Shown piece by piece: positions 1-8,547 of a stretch of 64,000 bases of DNA. Source of the DNA: Reyranella soli. GTDB lineage: Bacteria > Pseudomonadota > Alphaproteobacteria > Reyranellales > Reyranellaceae. The notes beneath the pieces were generated by a model. It made no database searches and was not told the origin of the DNA. It saw only the letters and a program-made list of their open reading frames with translations. The stretch lies in the NCBI RefSeq assembly GCF_007992495.1, contig NZ_BKAJ01000021.1:1-64000 (forward strand), written 5' to 3'. The translations under genes were made by a program, and so were the position numbers. How positions within the stretch are numbered: the first letter of the stretch is position 1; each line of letters opens with the position of its first letter.

Positions 1-14
1 GGCCCGCGCTCCCA
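1..14. repeat. Edge of a short GC-rich repeat downstream of rnd
   Basis: The first 14 bases (GGCCCGCGCTCCCA) are identical to 12779-12792. Both copies sit immediately 3' of a minus-strand stop codon (rnd here, the ROK kinase there). At the second site the sequence is the right arm of a hairpin, so this is probably the cut-off right arm of a similar hairpin that could end rnd transcription. Confidence 0.4.
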
Positions 15-15
15 A

Positions 16-1173
16 TCAGCCTTCCTTGGCGATCGGGATGAGCTTGGGCTGATCGCCCGACAGCGCGAGCGCGAGGCGGCCTTCGATCAGGTTCACCGCG
101 TCGGAGCCGAAGATCTCGCGGCGCCAGCCGTCGAGCGCATGCACGTCGCGCTTGCCGGCGGCCAGCCGATCGAGCTCGTCGGCGCTGGCGACCAGCCGCG
201 CCGCTACGCCCGCTTCCTCGGCCTTGAGCCGCAGCAGCGTGCGCAAGAGGTCGACGACGGCGGAGGGCGCCCGAAGCTGCTCGGGCGCCCGGTCGCGCGT
301 CGGCAGTTCGGCATCGGGCAGCTTGCGCGCCTTCTCGATGGCCTCCAGGAGCTCTCGCCCCTGCCAGCCCTCGGCGAAGCCGCGGCCGAGCCCGCGCGTC
401 ATGGCGAGCTCCTCGGTGTTCTTGGGCGCGTGGCTGGCGATCTCGAGCAGCTGCTCGTCGCGCAGCAGCCGCTGGCGGGGGATATCGATGCGCTGGGCGG
501 TGCGCTCGCGCCAGGCCGCGACCTCGCGCAAGGTGCCGAGCAGCCGCGGCGAGGCACCGCGCGGCTTCAGCCGGCGCCAGGCCTGCTCGGGATCGGCGCG
601 GTAGGTGCCCGGCTCGTTCAGCACCGCCATCTCCTCGGTGATCCAGGAGAACCGCCCGGTCTTGTCGAGCTGTCGCTTCAGCTTCTCATAGACCATGCGC
701 AGATGCGTGACGTCGCTCAGCGCATAGGCAATCTGCCGCTCGCTGAGCGGCCGACGACTCCAGTCGGTGAAGCGGCTGGACTTGTCGATCTTGGCCTTGG
801 CGAGCTTGGTGGCCAGCGATTCGTAGGAGGCGGCCTCGCCGTGGCCGCACACCATGGCCGCCACCTGGGTGTCGAACAGGGGCTGCGGCACCTTGTTCAT
901 GCGCAGGTAGAAGATTTCCAGGTCCTGGCGGGCGGCGTGAAAGACCTTGAGGACCTTGGGGTTGGCCATCAGCTCGTCGAGGGGCCCGAGGTCGATTCCG
1001 TCGGCCAGGGCGTCGATTGCGGCCGCGTCTTCAGGCCCCGCCACCTGCGCCAGGCAGAGCTTGGGCCAATAGGTCCGCTCACGCATGAACTCGGTGTCGA
1101 CGGCGATGAACTCGGTGTCGGCCAGGGGCTTGCAGAAGGCCGCCAATTCGTCGGTCGTGGTGATGAGCTTCAT
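16..1173 (-). CDS. rnd: Ribonuclease D
   Basis: 3'-5' exoribonuclease of the DEDDy family that trims tRNA and other small-RNA 3' ends in the cytoplasm. The 385-residue length is normal. The catalytic set is visible: Asp26 and Glu28 in VDTEF (Exo I), Asp84 in HAARQDLEIF (Exo II), and Tyr150/Asp154 in YALSD (Exo III). An HRDC domain follows at about residues 205-285. The ATG start at 1173 is the natural first codon. It is divergent from aspS, with 134 bp between the starts, an arrangement seen in other alphaproteobacteria. The gene looks intact. Confidence 0.95.
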   Translation of the reverse strand: MKLITTTDELAAFCKPLADTEFIAVDTEFMRERTYWPKLCLAQVAGPEDAAAIDALADGIDLGPLDELMANPKVLKVFHAARQDLEIFYLRMNKVPQPLFDTQVAAMVCGHGEAASYESLATKLAKAKIDKSSRFTDWSRRPLSERQIAYALSDVTHLRMVYEKLKRQLDKTGRFSWITEEMAVLNEPGTYRADPEQAWRRLKPRGASPRLLGTLREVAAWRERTAQRIDIPRQRLLRDEQLLEIASHAPKNTEELAMTRGLGRGFAEGWQGRELLEAIEKARKLPDAELPTRDRAPEQLRAPSAVVDLLRTLLRLKAEEAGVAARLVASADELDRLAAGKRDVHALDGWRREIFGSDAVNLIEGRLALALSGDQPKLIPIAKEG

Positions 1174-1307
1174 TAAACCGATCTATAGACCCGGGAACGG
1201 CGGGGGGCAAAGGTGACGCAAAACCAAGCCCGGTTTGCCGGCCATTTGCTTGACTTGCCCTTACATTCCGTGCCTTTTGCCGGCCCGTAAAACCCGGAAA
1301 ATGCGTG
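1174..1307. promoter_or_regulatory. Divergent rnd/aspS intergenic region
   Basis: 134 bp between two divergent housekeeping genes, so it must hold both promoters. A TTGACT hexamer at 1250-1255 is a good -35 candidate for aspS. The hexamer 17 nt further on (CCTTTT) is a poor -10, so the promoter call is tentative. Confidence 0.3.
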
Positions 1308-3113
1308 ATGTCTTCCGTCTACAGAACCCATACGTGCGGTCAGTTGCGGCCCGAGCATGTCGGCCAGCAGGCCCGTCTTTCAGGCTGGGTGCAGCGCAAG
1401 CGCGACCACGGCAATCTGCTGTTCATCGACCTGCGTGACCACTATGGCGTGACCCAGGTGGTCGTGGACGTTTCGAGCCCGGTGTTCAAGACCGCCGAAG
1501 CCGTGCGCACCGAGAGCGTGATCACGGTGAGCGGGAAGGTCGTGGCGCGCGAGCCCTCCACGGTGAACCCCAGGCTCGCCACCGGCGCCGTCGAGCTCGA
1601 CGCCGCGGAGATGGTCGTGCAGTCGATGGCCGAGACCCTGCCGATCCCCGTTTTTGCCGAGCACGACACCACGCCCGAGGAGTTGCGGCTGAAATACCGC
1701 TTCCTCGACCTGCGCAAGGACAAGCTGCACAAGAACATCATCCTGCGCAGCCAGGTCATCGCGTCTTTGCGCCGGCGCATGATCGAGCAGGGCTTCATGG
1801 AGTTCCAGACGCCCATCCTGACGGCCGACAGCCCGGAGGGCGCGCGCTCCTACGTCGTGCCGAGCCGGCTGCATCCCGGCAAGTTCTATGCGCTGCCGCA
1901 GGCGCCGCAGATGTTCAAGCAGCTCCTCATGGTGTCGGGCTTCGATCGCTACTTCCAGATCGCGCCCTGCTTCCGCGACGAGGACGCGCGCGCCGACCGC
2001 GCGCCGGGCGAGTTCTATCAGCTCGACTTCGAGATGAGCTTCGTGACGCAGGACGACGTCTTTGCCGCCATCGAGCCGGTGCTGGGCGGCGTGTTCGAGG
2101 AGTTCGCCGGGTTCGGCCGCGAGACCCCGCGCCAGGTCACCAAGTGGCCGTTCCCACGCATTCCCTATGCCGAGGCGCTGCTGACCTACGGCACCGACAA
2201 GCCCGACCTGCGCAATCCTCTCAGGATCGTCGATGCCGGCGAGGTCTTCGCCGGCTCGGACTTCAAGGTGTTTGCCAGCATCGTCGCCTCCGGCGGCGTG
2301 GTGCGCGCGTTGCGTGCGCCCAAGGCCTCCGGCCAGCCGCGCAGCTTCTTCGACAAGCTGAACTCCTGGGCGCAAGGCGAGGGCAAGCCTGGCCTGGGCT
2401 ACATCGTGCTCGAGGGCGGCGCGGGCAAGGGCCCCATCGCCAAGTTCGTGACCGGCGACCGCCTGGCCAAGCTCAAGGCGCTGACCGGCGCCGAGGATGG
2501 CGACGCGGTGTTCTTCATCGCCGACAAGCCCGAGGCAGCCTGGAAGTTCGCCGGCCAGGCGCGCACCAAGGTTGGCCAGGAGATGGGCCTGATCGCCGAG
2601 GACACCTTCGAGTTCTGCTGGATCGTCGACTTCCCGATGTTCGAGTACGACGAGACGGCGAAGAAGATCGACTTCAGCCACAACCCGTTCTCGATGCCCC
2701 AGGGCGGGCTGGAGGCGCTGGAGACGCAGGATCCGCTCACCATCAATGCCTGGCAGTACGACATCGTCTGCAATGGCATCGAGCTGTGCTCCGGGGCGAT
2801 CCGTAACCACAAGCCCGACATCATGTACAAGGCCTTCGGCATCGCAGGCTACAGCAAGGAACAGGTCGAGCAGCGTTTCGGCGGCATGCTGAACGCCTTC
2901 CGCTACGGCGCCCCGCCGCACGGCGGTGCCGCGCCCGGCGTCGACCGCATCGTCATGCTGCTGGCCGACGAGCCCAACATCCGCGAGGTCATTACCTTCC
3001 CGATGAACCAGCAGGCCGTCGACCTCATGATGGATGCACCGACCGAGCTGCCGATGGAGAAGCTGCGCGAGCTGTCCATCGCGCTGCGCCTGCCGCCGAA
3101 GAAGGGTTCATAG
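1308..3113 (+). CDS. aspS: Aspartyl-tRNA synthetase (probably non-discriminating AspRS/AsxRS)
   Basis: Class II aminoacyl-tRNA synthetase that charges tRNA-Asp. The protein has 601 residues from the ATG at 1308; a GTG directly before it at 1305 is possible but less likely. It has the bacterial AspRS layout: an N-terminal OB anticodon-binding domain (residues 1-110), the catalytic core, an inserted GAD domain at about 290-420, and motif 3 near the C terminus (GGAAPGVDR). Motif 2 is visible as [10 protein letters not shown]. Many alphaproteobacterial AspRS are non-discriminating and also charge tRNA-Asn for GatCAB; whether this one does cannot be read reliably from sequence. A large palindromic repeat begins directly after its stop. 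Confidence 0.97.
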   Translation: MSSVYRTHTCGQLRPEHVGQQARLSGWVQRKRDHGNLLFIDLRDHYGVTQVVVDVSSPVFKTAEAVRTESVITVSGKVVAREPSTVNPRLATGAVELDAAEMVVQSMAETLPIPVFAEHDTTPEELRLKYRFLDLRKDKLHKNIILRSQVIASLRRRMIEQGFMEFQTPILTADSPEGARSYVVPSRLHPGKFYALPQAPQMFKQLLMVSGFDRYFQIAPCFRDEDARADRAPGEFYQLDFEMSFVTQDDVFAAIEPVLGGVFEEFAGFGRETPRQVTKWPFPRIPYAEALLTYGTDKPDLRNPLRIVDAGEVFAGSDFKVFASIVASGGVVRALRAPKASGQPRSFFDKLNSWAQGEGKPGLGYIVLEGGAGKGPIAKFVTGDRLAKLKALTGAEDGDAVFFIADKPEAAWKFAGQARTKVGQEMGLIAEDTFEFCWIVDFPMFEYDETAKKIDFSHNPFSMPQGGLEALETQDPLTINAWQYDIVCNGIELCSGAIRNHKPDIMYKAFGIAGYSKEQVEQRFGGMLNAFRYGAPPHGGAAPGVDRIVMLLADEPNIREVITFPMNQQAVDLMMDAPTELPMEKLRELSIALRLPPKKGS

Positions 3114-3181
3114 TCTTCCGGACGGCGCGTCCCGCGCGCTCATGATCATAAGGCGCGCGAGGACGCGCGCGGTCCGGAAGA
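3114..3181. repeat. Long palindromic repeat (family A) just after aspS
   Basis: An imperfect inverted repeat starts the base after the aspS stop. The left arm begins TCTTCCGGAC and the right arm ends GTCCGGAAGA, with GC-rich inner arms and a central CTCATGATCAT. It can form a very stable hairpin and may serve as the aspS terminator. The same outer sequence, including the TCATGAT segment, recurs at 21385-21423 and inverted at 21674-21712, so this is a dispersed family, not a unique terminator. Confidence 0.75.
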
Positions 3182-3299
3182 GCATGAAATGACTACCTGA
3201 CTGCCCCTGACGGGGTAGCGCATCGCCTTGCCGGTGAAAGTCCTCGCTGTCAGACTCGCGTGAATATCGGCATTCGACCGATTCACTACGGAGGAAGCG

Positions 3300-4316
3300 A
3301 TGACGGACACGTTCGACAGGACAAGGCGTGACTTTCTCACCGTCGCGACAGTCGGAGGAGCGGCGGCGACGCTCGGCATGATCGGCGTGACCCCGGCCCT
3401 GGCCGGCGTCGCGGCCGGCCGCTCGGAGAAGCCTCTGAAGGCTGCGTTCTCCAATGCCGGGCTGCAGGCTACCTGGTGCGCCCAGGGCAAGGCCGCGGCC
3501 GAGTACTGGGGCAAGCTGTTCAATGTCGACGTGACGTGGTTCGACGGCCAGCTCGACGCCGTCAAGCAGCGCGCCGCGGTCGACAACATGGCCTCGCAGA
3601 AATGGGACTTCGTCGCCATCCAGGCCTTCGGCATCGGCACGCTGACCCAGCCGGTGCAGAAGATGATCGACGGCGGCACGCCGGTGATCGACATGGATAC
3701 GCTGATCGCGCCCCTGGACAAGATCAACGTCCACAGCTTCCTCGCCCCCGACAACGAGTTCATGGGTGCGTCGGTGACCCAGGCGCTGGTCGCCAAGCTC
3801 GGCGGCAAGGGCAAGGTCATCATGACCCAGGGCGCGCTCGGCCACACCGGCGCGCAGGGCCGGGCCAAGGGCTTCAACGCCGTGGTCAAGCAGTATCCCG
3901 GCATCGAGGTGCTCGACACCCAGCCAGCGGACTGGGACGTCACCAAGGTGGCGCGCCTGTGGGAGACCTACCTTACCAAGTACCCGCAGATCGACGCGGC
4001 GTTCTTCCATAACGACGACATGGCGCTTGCCGCCTACAACGTCATGAAGGCGCGCAACCGCACCAACATCCTGATCGGCGGCGTCGACGCCATGCCGCCG
4101 GCCATCAACGCGGTCGCCGACGGCCGCATGTACGCCACCGTGCGCAACCCGAGCTGCCGCATCCATGGCGGCGCCATCATCGCCGGCGTGGCCGCCGTCA
4201 CGGCCGGCGAGAAGGCGGGCAGCGGCATTCCCAAGAGCATCGTCACCGACGGTCCGGTGGTGACCAAGGAGAACGCCGCCGGCATGCTGTGGATGCAGGA
4301 TCACTTCCTGATCTGA
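3300..4316 (+). CDS. Sugar-type ABC transporter, periplasmic binding protein (Tat-exported)
   Basis: Binding protein of the ribose/galactose (Peripla_BP_4) type, 338 residues, delivering its ligand to the permease encoded downstream. The N terminus has a twin-arginine signal (TRRDFL, then a hydrophobic stretch, cleavage near TPALA), so it is probably exported folded by Tat. A GGAGGAAG ribosome-binding site precedes the ATG. The order binding protein, ATPase (4459), permease (5960) is the standard operon for this family. The substrate cannot be told from sequence; a monosaccharide or polyol is the usual guess. A 142-bp gap holding an inverted repeat pair separates it from the ATPase gene. Confidence 0.85.
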   Translation: MTDTFDRTRRDFLTVATVGGAAATLGMIGVTPALAGVAAGRSEKPLKAAFSNAGLQATWCAQGKAAAEYWGKLFNVDVTWFDGQLDAVKQRAAVDNMASQKWDFVAIQAFGIGTLTQPVQKMIDGGTPVIDMDTLIAPLDKINVHSFLAPDNEFMGASVTQALVAKLGGKGKVIMTQGALGHTGAQGRAKGFNAVVKQYPGIEVLDTQPADWDVTKVARLWETYLTKYPQIDAAFFHNDDMALAAYNVMKARNRTNILIGGVDAMPPAINAVADGRMYATVRNPSCRIHGGAIIAGVAAVTAGEKAGSGIPKSIVTDGPVVTKENAAGMLWMQDHFLI

Positions 4317-4322
4317 CGATGG

Positions 4323-4434
4323 CCTCACCCTGAGGAGCACCGCGCAACGGTGCGTCTCGAAGGGTGGCCTCAGGCGTGGTGCCTGGGCCCATGCTTCGAG
4401 ACGCGGCCCGGTGGGCCGCTCCTCAGCATGAGGT
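4323..4434. repeat. Pair of inverted copies of a palindromic repeat (family B)
   Basis: Two copies of one ~45-bp element face each other between the binding-protein and ATPase genes. Copy 1 has CCTCACCCTGAGGAGC followed by GCGTCTCGAAGGGTGG. Copy 2, read on the minus strand, has CCTCATGCTGAGGAGC followed by GCGTCTCGAAGCAT. Each copy can fold on itself through its GC-rich centre. Such REP/BIME-like elements inside operons often stabilise upstream mRNA, which would favour high binding-protein expression. Confidence 0.75.
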
Positions 4435-4458
4435 GTGCCTTTGGGAGCATCTGTGCGC

Positions 4459-5958
4459 ATGACGGAAGAAGCCGCGCCGCCGCTGGAACTGCGCGGCATC
4501 TCCAAGTCGTTCGGCGGCGTCGCGGCCCTGCGCGACGTCGACTTCGTGCTGCGCCGGGGCGAGATCCACGGCCTGGTCGGCGAGAACGGCGCCGGCAAGT
4601 CAACCCTGATGAAGATCATCGCCGGCCTGCACGGCCAGTACGACGGCCGCATGGCGATCGACGGCCGGCCGGTGCATTTCCGCTCGCCGCGCGAGGCGCT
4701 GGCGGCCGGTATCGGCATGGTCCATCAGGAGCTGAGCGTCGTGCCCGACCTCAGCGTGGCCGAGAACGTCTATCTCGGCCAGCAGCCGACGAAGGGCGGC
4801 ATCGTCGATTGGCGCGCCATGATGGACGGCGCCCGCCGGCACCTCGCCAGCCTCGGCATCGATGTCGACCCGGGCGCGCGCATGGGCTCGCTGGCGATCG
4901 GCCTGCAGCAGCTGATCGAGCTCGCCCGCGTGCTGTTCTCGGGCGCCCGCATCGTCATCCTCGACGAGCCGACCTCGGCGCTCTCGCCGCCCGAGGTCCA
5001 GCGCCTGTTCGAGGTGCTGCGCGGCGTGCGCGCCAGCGGCCGCAGCATCGTCTTCATCTCGCACTTCCTCGACGACGTTTTGGCAATCTCCGACACCGTC
5101 ACGATCTTCCGCAATGGGCGCCTCATCGCCACCGAAGCGGCCGGCACCATCGACAAGGGCTGGCTGATCCAGCGCATGATCGGCCGCGGTCACGAGGAGC
5201 TGGAAGGCAGCTACACCGGTGCCATTGCCCTCTACAGCAAGCCCGACGCGCCGGTCGTCCTCGATGTGCGCGGTCTGGCGGCCGGTCGCGCCTTCGCCGA
5301 CGTCTCGCTCGACGTCAGGGCAGGGGAGGTTTTGGGCATCTACGGCTACATGGGCTGCGGCCTGATCGAGCTGGCGCGCACGCTGTTCGGCAAGCTCCGC
5401 GCCGATGCCGGCACGATGTCGATCGGCGGCAAGGTGCTGCGGCCGCGCAGCACCGCCGAGGCCTGCCGCGCCGGCATCGCTTTCGTGCCGGAAAGCCGTC
5501 GCTCGATGCTCTTCCACACCGAGCCGGTCTACAAGAACATGTCGATCAGCGTGCTGGGCCGCATCGGCCGCCTGCTGCTCAGGCCCTCGGTCGAGAAGGA
5601 CATCGCCCGCCGACATGTCCAGTCGCTGTCGATCCGGCCGCCGACGGTCGAGACGCTTCTAGGCAGCCTGTCGGGCGGCAACCAGCAGAAGGTGGCGCTC
5701 GCCAAGTGGCTGACCTGGCCGCCCAAGGTGCTGGTGCTGAGCGAGCCGACGCGCGGCATGGATGTCGGGGCCAAGGAGGACGTCGTGCGCATCGTCAAAG
5801 GCCTGCGCGAACAGGGCATGGGCGTCGTCGTTCTGTCGACCGAGCCCGAGACCGTGCTGTCATTGGCCGACCGCATCGTGGTGATGAAGAAGGGCCGCAT
5901 CGTGCACGAATTCGCGGGGCGCACTGTCAGCAAGGACCAGCTTCTGGAGGCGGCGTGA
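4459..5958 (+). CDS. Sugar-type ABC transporter, double ATPase subunit (RbsA/XylG/MglA type)
   Basis: Two ATP-binding cassettes fused in one 499-residue chain, powering import through the neighbouring permease. Domain 1 has Walker A GENGAGKS at 41-48, a degenerate signature (LAIGLQQ, about 145-151) and Walker B VILDEP with Asp169/Glu170. Domain 2 has the usual degenerate Walker A but an intact signature LSGGNQQ (404-410). Its Walker B reads VLVLSEP, with Ser428 where Asp is expected. The ATG at 4459 is chosen; in-frame GTG codons at 4435 and 4453 would only add a short unconserved leader. Its stop is 1 nt before the permease ATG, implying coupled translation. Confidence 0.9.
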   Translation: MTEEAAPPLELRGISKSFGGVAALRDVDFVLRRGEIHGLVGENGAGKSTLMKIIAGLHGQYDGRMAIDGRPVHFRSPREALAAGIGMVHQELSVVPDLSVAENVYLGQQPTKGGIVDWRAMMDGARRHLASLGIDVDPGARMGSLAIGLQQLIELARVLFSGARIVILDEPTSALSPPEVQRLFEVLRGVRASGRSIVFISHFLDDVLAISDTVTIFRNGRLIATEAAGTIDKGWLIQRMIGRGHEELEGSYTGAIALYSKPDAPVVLDVRGLAAGRAFADVSLDVRAGEVLGIYGYMGCGLIELARTLFGKLRADAGTMSIGGKVLRPRSTAEACRAGIAFVPESRRSMLFHTEPVYKNMSISVLGRIGRLLLRPSVEKDIARRHVQSLSIRPPTVETLLGSLSGGNQQKVALAKWLTWPPKVLVLSEPTRGMDVGAKEDVVRIVKGLREQGMGVVVLSTEPETVLSLADRIVVMKKGRIVHEFAGRTVSKDQLLEAA

Positions 5959-5959
5959 C

Positions 5960-6943
5960 ATGACGGCGATGAGGGTCTTCCTGCGCAACCAGATGCGCAT
6001 CATCGCGCCGTTCGCCACCCTGATCGTGCTCGTGGCCTTCTTCTGCCTGACCAGCGGGTCCTTCGCGTCACTGGACAATGCGGCGAACATCCTGACCCAG
6101 ATCTCGGTGACGGGGATCATCGCTGTCGGCCTTACCTTCGTGATCCTGTGCGCCGAGATCGACCTGTCGGTCGCCGCCATCGCCAACGTCACCGGCATCG
6201 CCGTCGCGTACTTCACCTTGCAGGAAGGCTACGTGAACATCGCCAACGTGCCGCTGCCGGGCTTCGCCGCCATCATCCTGGCGCTGATCGGCTGCTTCAT
6301 GCTGGGCCTGGTCAATGCCGCCGGGATCACGCTGATCGGCATCCCGTCCTTCATAATGACGCTCGCCATGATGCAGATCGGCGCCGGCATCTCGGCCCTG
6401 CTGGTGCGCGGCCAGATCGCCTATGCCGTGCCCGACCTCGTCTCCCTGCTGGGAGCGGGCAGGGTGGCCGGCATTCCCTGCCTCGTGCTGGTGGCTGCGG
6501 CGTTCCTGCTGGCCGGGCACCTGGTGCTGACCTACACGCGCTTCGGCCGCTACGTGTACATGGTCGGCGGCAACCGCGAAGCGGCCGAGTATGCCGGCGT
6601 CAACGTCAAGCTGGTGCTGGGCGCCGTCATCGTCATCTCGGCGATGTGCTCGGGCGTCGCCGGCATGCTGGGCGTCGCCCATTTCGGCAGCGCCCAGCAG
6701 AACGAGTTCGACGGCTACCTGCTCGACGCCATCGCCGCCGTCGTGGTGGGCGGCACCAGCCTGTTCGGCGGCCGCGGCGGCATCGGCAACACCATCATAG
6801 GTCTCCTGATCCTGGGCGTGCTGAACAACGGCCTGGACCACATCCAGATCGACAGCTTTTTGAAGATCCTGATCCGCGGCCTCATCCTGTTGGCGGCGCT
6901 GATCATCAATGTCTACGTCCAGAAGGTGCGAGAGTCGGCCTGA
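5960..6943 (+). CDS. Sugar-type ABC transporter permease (RbsC family)
   Basis: Inner-membrane permease, 327 residues with roughly 8-10 hydrophobic segments. It carries the family signature region near residues 195-215 (GRYVYMVGGN, then AAEYAGV) and the glycine-rich stretch VGGTSLFGGRGG. Its ATG lies one base after the stop of the ATPase gene, so it is the last gene of the three-gene importer operon. The stop at 6943 is followed 4 bp later by the stop of the convergent SDR gene. Confidence 0.9.
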   Translation: MTAMRVFLRNQMRIIAPFATLIVLVAFFCLTSGSFASLDNAANILTQISVTGIIAVGLTFVILCAEIDLSVAAIANVTGIAVAYFTLQEGYVNIANVPLPGFAAIILALIGCFMLGLVNAAGITLIGIPSFIMTLAMMQIGAGISALLVRGQIAYAVPDLVSLLGAGRVAGIPCLVLVAAAFLLAGHLVLTYTRFGRYVYMVGGNREAAEYAGVNVKLVLGAVIVISAMCSGVAGMLGVAHFGSAQQNEFDGYLLDAIAAVVVGGTSLFGGRGGIGNTIIGLLILGVLNNGLDHIQIDSFLKILIRGLILLAALIINVYVQKVRESA

Positions 6944-6947
6944 ACGC

Positions 6948-7853
6948 TCACGGCGGCAGGCCGGGGTCGATCCCGGTCATCGCGATGGACACGTCCCAGA
7001 GACGGCGTGCGAGCTCGCGATCCTGCGCCTGCGTGGTCCGGGGCGCCGGACCGGAGGGGCCGCGCATGTCGCCAAACCCGATCGAGCCGTAGTAGCCGCC
7101 CGGGGTCACGGACGCCGTTGCGGCCTGGAGCGCGGGCCAGGCGCCCATGGCCGCGGTGTTGAGGGCCATGCCGACCAGAGGGATCAGCAGTTGGAGCGGT
7201 CCCATATGCCGCCCCAGATCGGTCGCCGCGACGCCGGGATGGCAGCCGACCGCGGTCACGGGAGAGCCTGCCGCGCGCAGCCGACGGTCCAGCTCGAAGA
7301 AGAACAGCATGTTGGCAAGCTTGCTGTCGGCATAGCGCTGGGACCTGTCGTAGCTCTTCTCGGCGTTGAGATCGTCCCAGACGATGCGTCCGCGCCGGTG
7401 GGCGATGCTGGCGGTGACGACGACCCGCGCCCCGGCCGTCTTCGCCAATGTAGGCAGCAGCAAGATGCTGAGCGCAAAGCAGCCAAGATGGTTGACGCCG
7501 AACTGCAATTCGAAACCTTGCCTGGTCCGCATCAGCGGCGGACGCATCACACCGGCATTGTTGATCAGAACGTCGATGCGCGGCTCCTTTGCCGCCCGTT
7601 CGGCCGCCTCGCGCACGCTGTCGAGATCCGCCTGGTCGAGCGGCAGGAAGGCCAGGTCAGCGCCTGGTGTCAGGCCGCCGATCCGAGCGATGGCCGCCTC
7701 GGCCTTCGCCTTGTCGCGGCAGGCGAGCAGCACCCGGGCCCGGCGCGCCGCCAGCACGCGCGCCACCTCGAAGCCGATGCCCGTATTGGCGCCGGTGACG
7801 ATGAAGCACTTGCCGGACTGGTCGGCGACATCGGTCTCGGTGAATCCGCTCAT
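6948..7853 (-). CDS. Short-chain dehydrogenase/reductase (retinol dehydrogenase-like)
   Basis: NAD(P)-dependent oxidoreductase, 301 residues, of the classical SDR fold. It shows the cofactor motif TGANTGIG near the N terminus, the NNAG motif, an active-site Ser in TASIAH and the YxxxK pair in YADSK. The overall pattern resembles the WWOX/retinol-dehydrogenase-like SDRs; the physiological substrate is unknown. The ATG at 7853 is preferred because GAGGAG lies 7 nt upstream; a TTG two codons earlier would be too close to that site. Convergent with the sugar-permease gene and divergent from the small secreted protein at 7990. Confidence 0.85.
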   Translation of the reverse strand: MSGFTETDVADQSGKCFIVTGANTGIGFEVARVLAARRARVLLACRDKAKAEAAIARIGGLTPGADLAFLPLDQADLDSVREAAERAAKEPRIDVLINNAGVMRPPLMRTRQGFELQFGVNHLGCFALSILLLPTLAKTAGARVVVTASIAHRRGRIVWDDLNAEKSYDRSQRYADSKLANMLFFFELDRRLRAAGSPVTAVGCHPGVAATDLGRHMGPLQLLIPLVGMALNTAAMGAWPALQAATASVTPGGYYGSIGFGDMRGPSGPAPRTTQAQDRELARRLWDVSIAMTGIDPGLPP

Positions 7854-7899
7854 TGCCAAGCTCCTCGTGTCGACTTGTAGAGGGCGAAACGGCGTTCGA

Positions 7900-7989
7900 C
7901 GACTATGGATGGTAGGGGCCTCTTCAGGTTGACTGAATAAAAAAATGCAAATATATTCAATGCATTATTGCATTTATATAAAGTCAAAT
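7900..7989. promoter_or_regulatory. AT-rich divergent promoter region
   Basis: The stretch from about 7933 to 7989 is strikingly AT-rich against a GC-rich background. It contains runs such as AATAAAAAAATGCAAATAT and the partly inverted motif ATGCAAATATA / TTGCATTTATA around a central AATGCATTATT. It lies between divergent starts (7853 minus, 7990 plus) and so is a likely promoter or nucleoid-protein binding region. No clear -35/-10 pair was assigned. Confidence 0.4.
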
Positions 7990-8547
7990 ATGAGCTTTTC
8001 TCGGCTCCCTTTCATTACGCTGTCGCTGGTCGTGGGCGCAGGCCTGATGACCGGAGCCTGCGGCGTGCCGCTGGCAGTGTCGGGAGCAAGCTACGCCGCC
8101 GATGGCGGGTTGCTGGTGGCAAGCGAGAAGACCTCCGGCGATCACATGATCTCCATGGTGTCCAAGCAGGACTGCGCGCTGTGGCGGGTCATCAAGGGAC
8201 GCGCCGTGTGCAAGCCGCGCGAGGGCGACAAGGACCCCTACAAAGTCGACTACGACGATCCGCAGCGCATGGTGGCGGAAGATGGCGTGCACTATGCGCC
8301 GCCGCTGCGAACCGCGGCCGACGCGCCGGCGACCAGCTGGGACGCTGCCTCCTACAAGGCAACGCCGCCGGCCCCGATTGCGCCTTCAGCGCCCGTGACT
8401 GCCGTTGCCCAGGGCTCGAACGATGCCGCGCCTGCGGCCGTTGCCGAGTCGCCGCCTGCGTCACCGCCGCCGGCGGCCAAGCCGAAGAAGCCCAAGAAGC
8501 ACTCGGTCAAGAAGCCTGCACCGCGTCCGGCGGCGCCTGCTTCCTGA
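7990..8547 (+). CDS. Small secreted or lipoprotein-like protein of unknown function
   Basis: Not recognised as a named family. From the ATG at 7990 it has 185 residues: a signal-like N terminus (FITLSLVVGAGLMTGAC) with a Cys near residue 24 in an imperfect lipobox, a central segment with paired Cys (DCALWRVIKGRAVC), and a C-terminal tail rich in Ala, Pro and Lys (PKKPKKHSVKKPAP). The tail could contact envelope polyanions or simply be a flexible linker. An upstream ATG at 7945 would add 15 residues from an AT-rich stretch and is unlikely to be used. The last 41 bp overlap the 3' end of the convergent dehydrogenase gene. Confidence 0.65.
   Translation: MSFSRLPFITLSLVVGAGLMTGACGVPLAVSGASYAADGGLLVASEKTSGDHMISMVSKQDCALWRVIKGRAVCKPREGDKDPYKVDYDDPQRMVAEDGVHYAPPLRTAADAPATSWDAASYKATPPAPIAPSAPVTAVAQGSNDAAPAAVAESPPASPPPAAKPKKPKKHSVKKPAPRPAAPAS

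Noticed and set aside
3300..6943. Specific assignment as ribose or xylose importer
   Set aside because: The three subunits fit the class but no substrate-specific residues or neighbouring sugar kinase or isomerase support a particular sugar.
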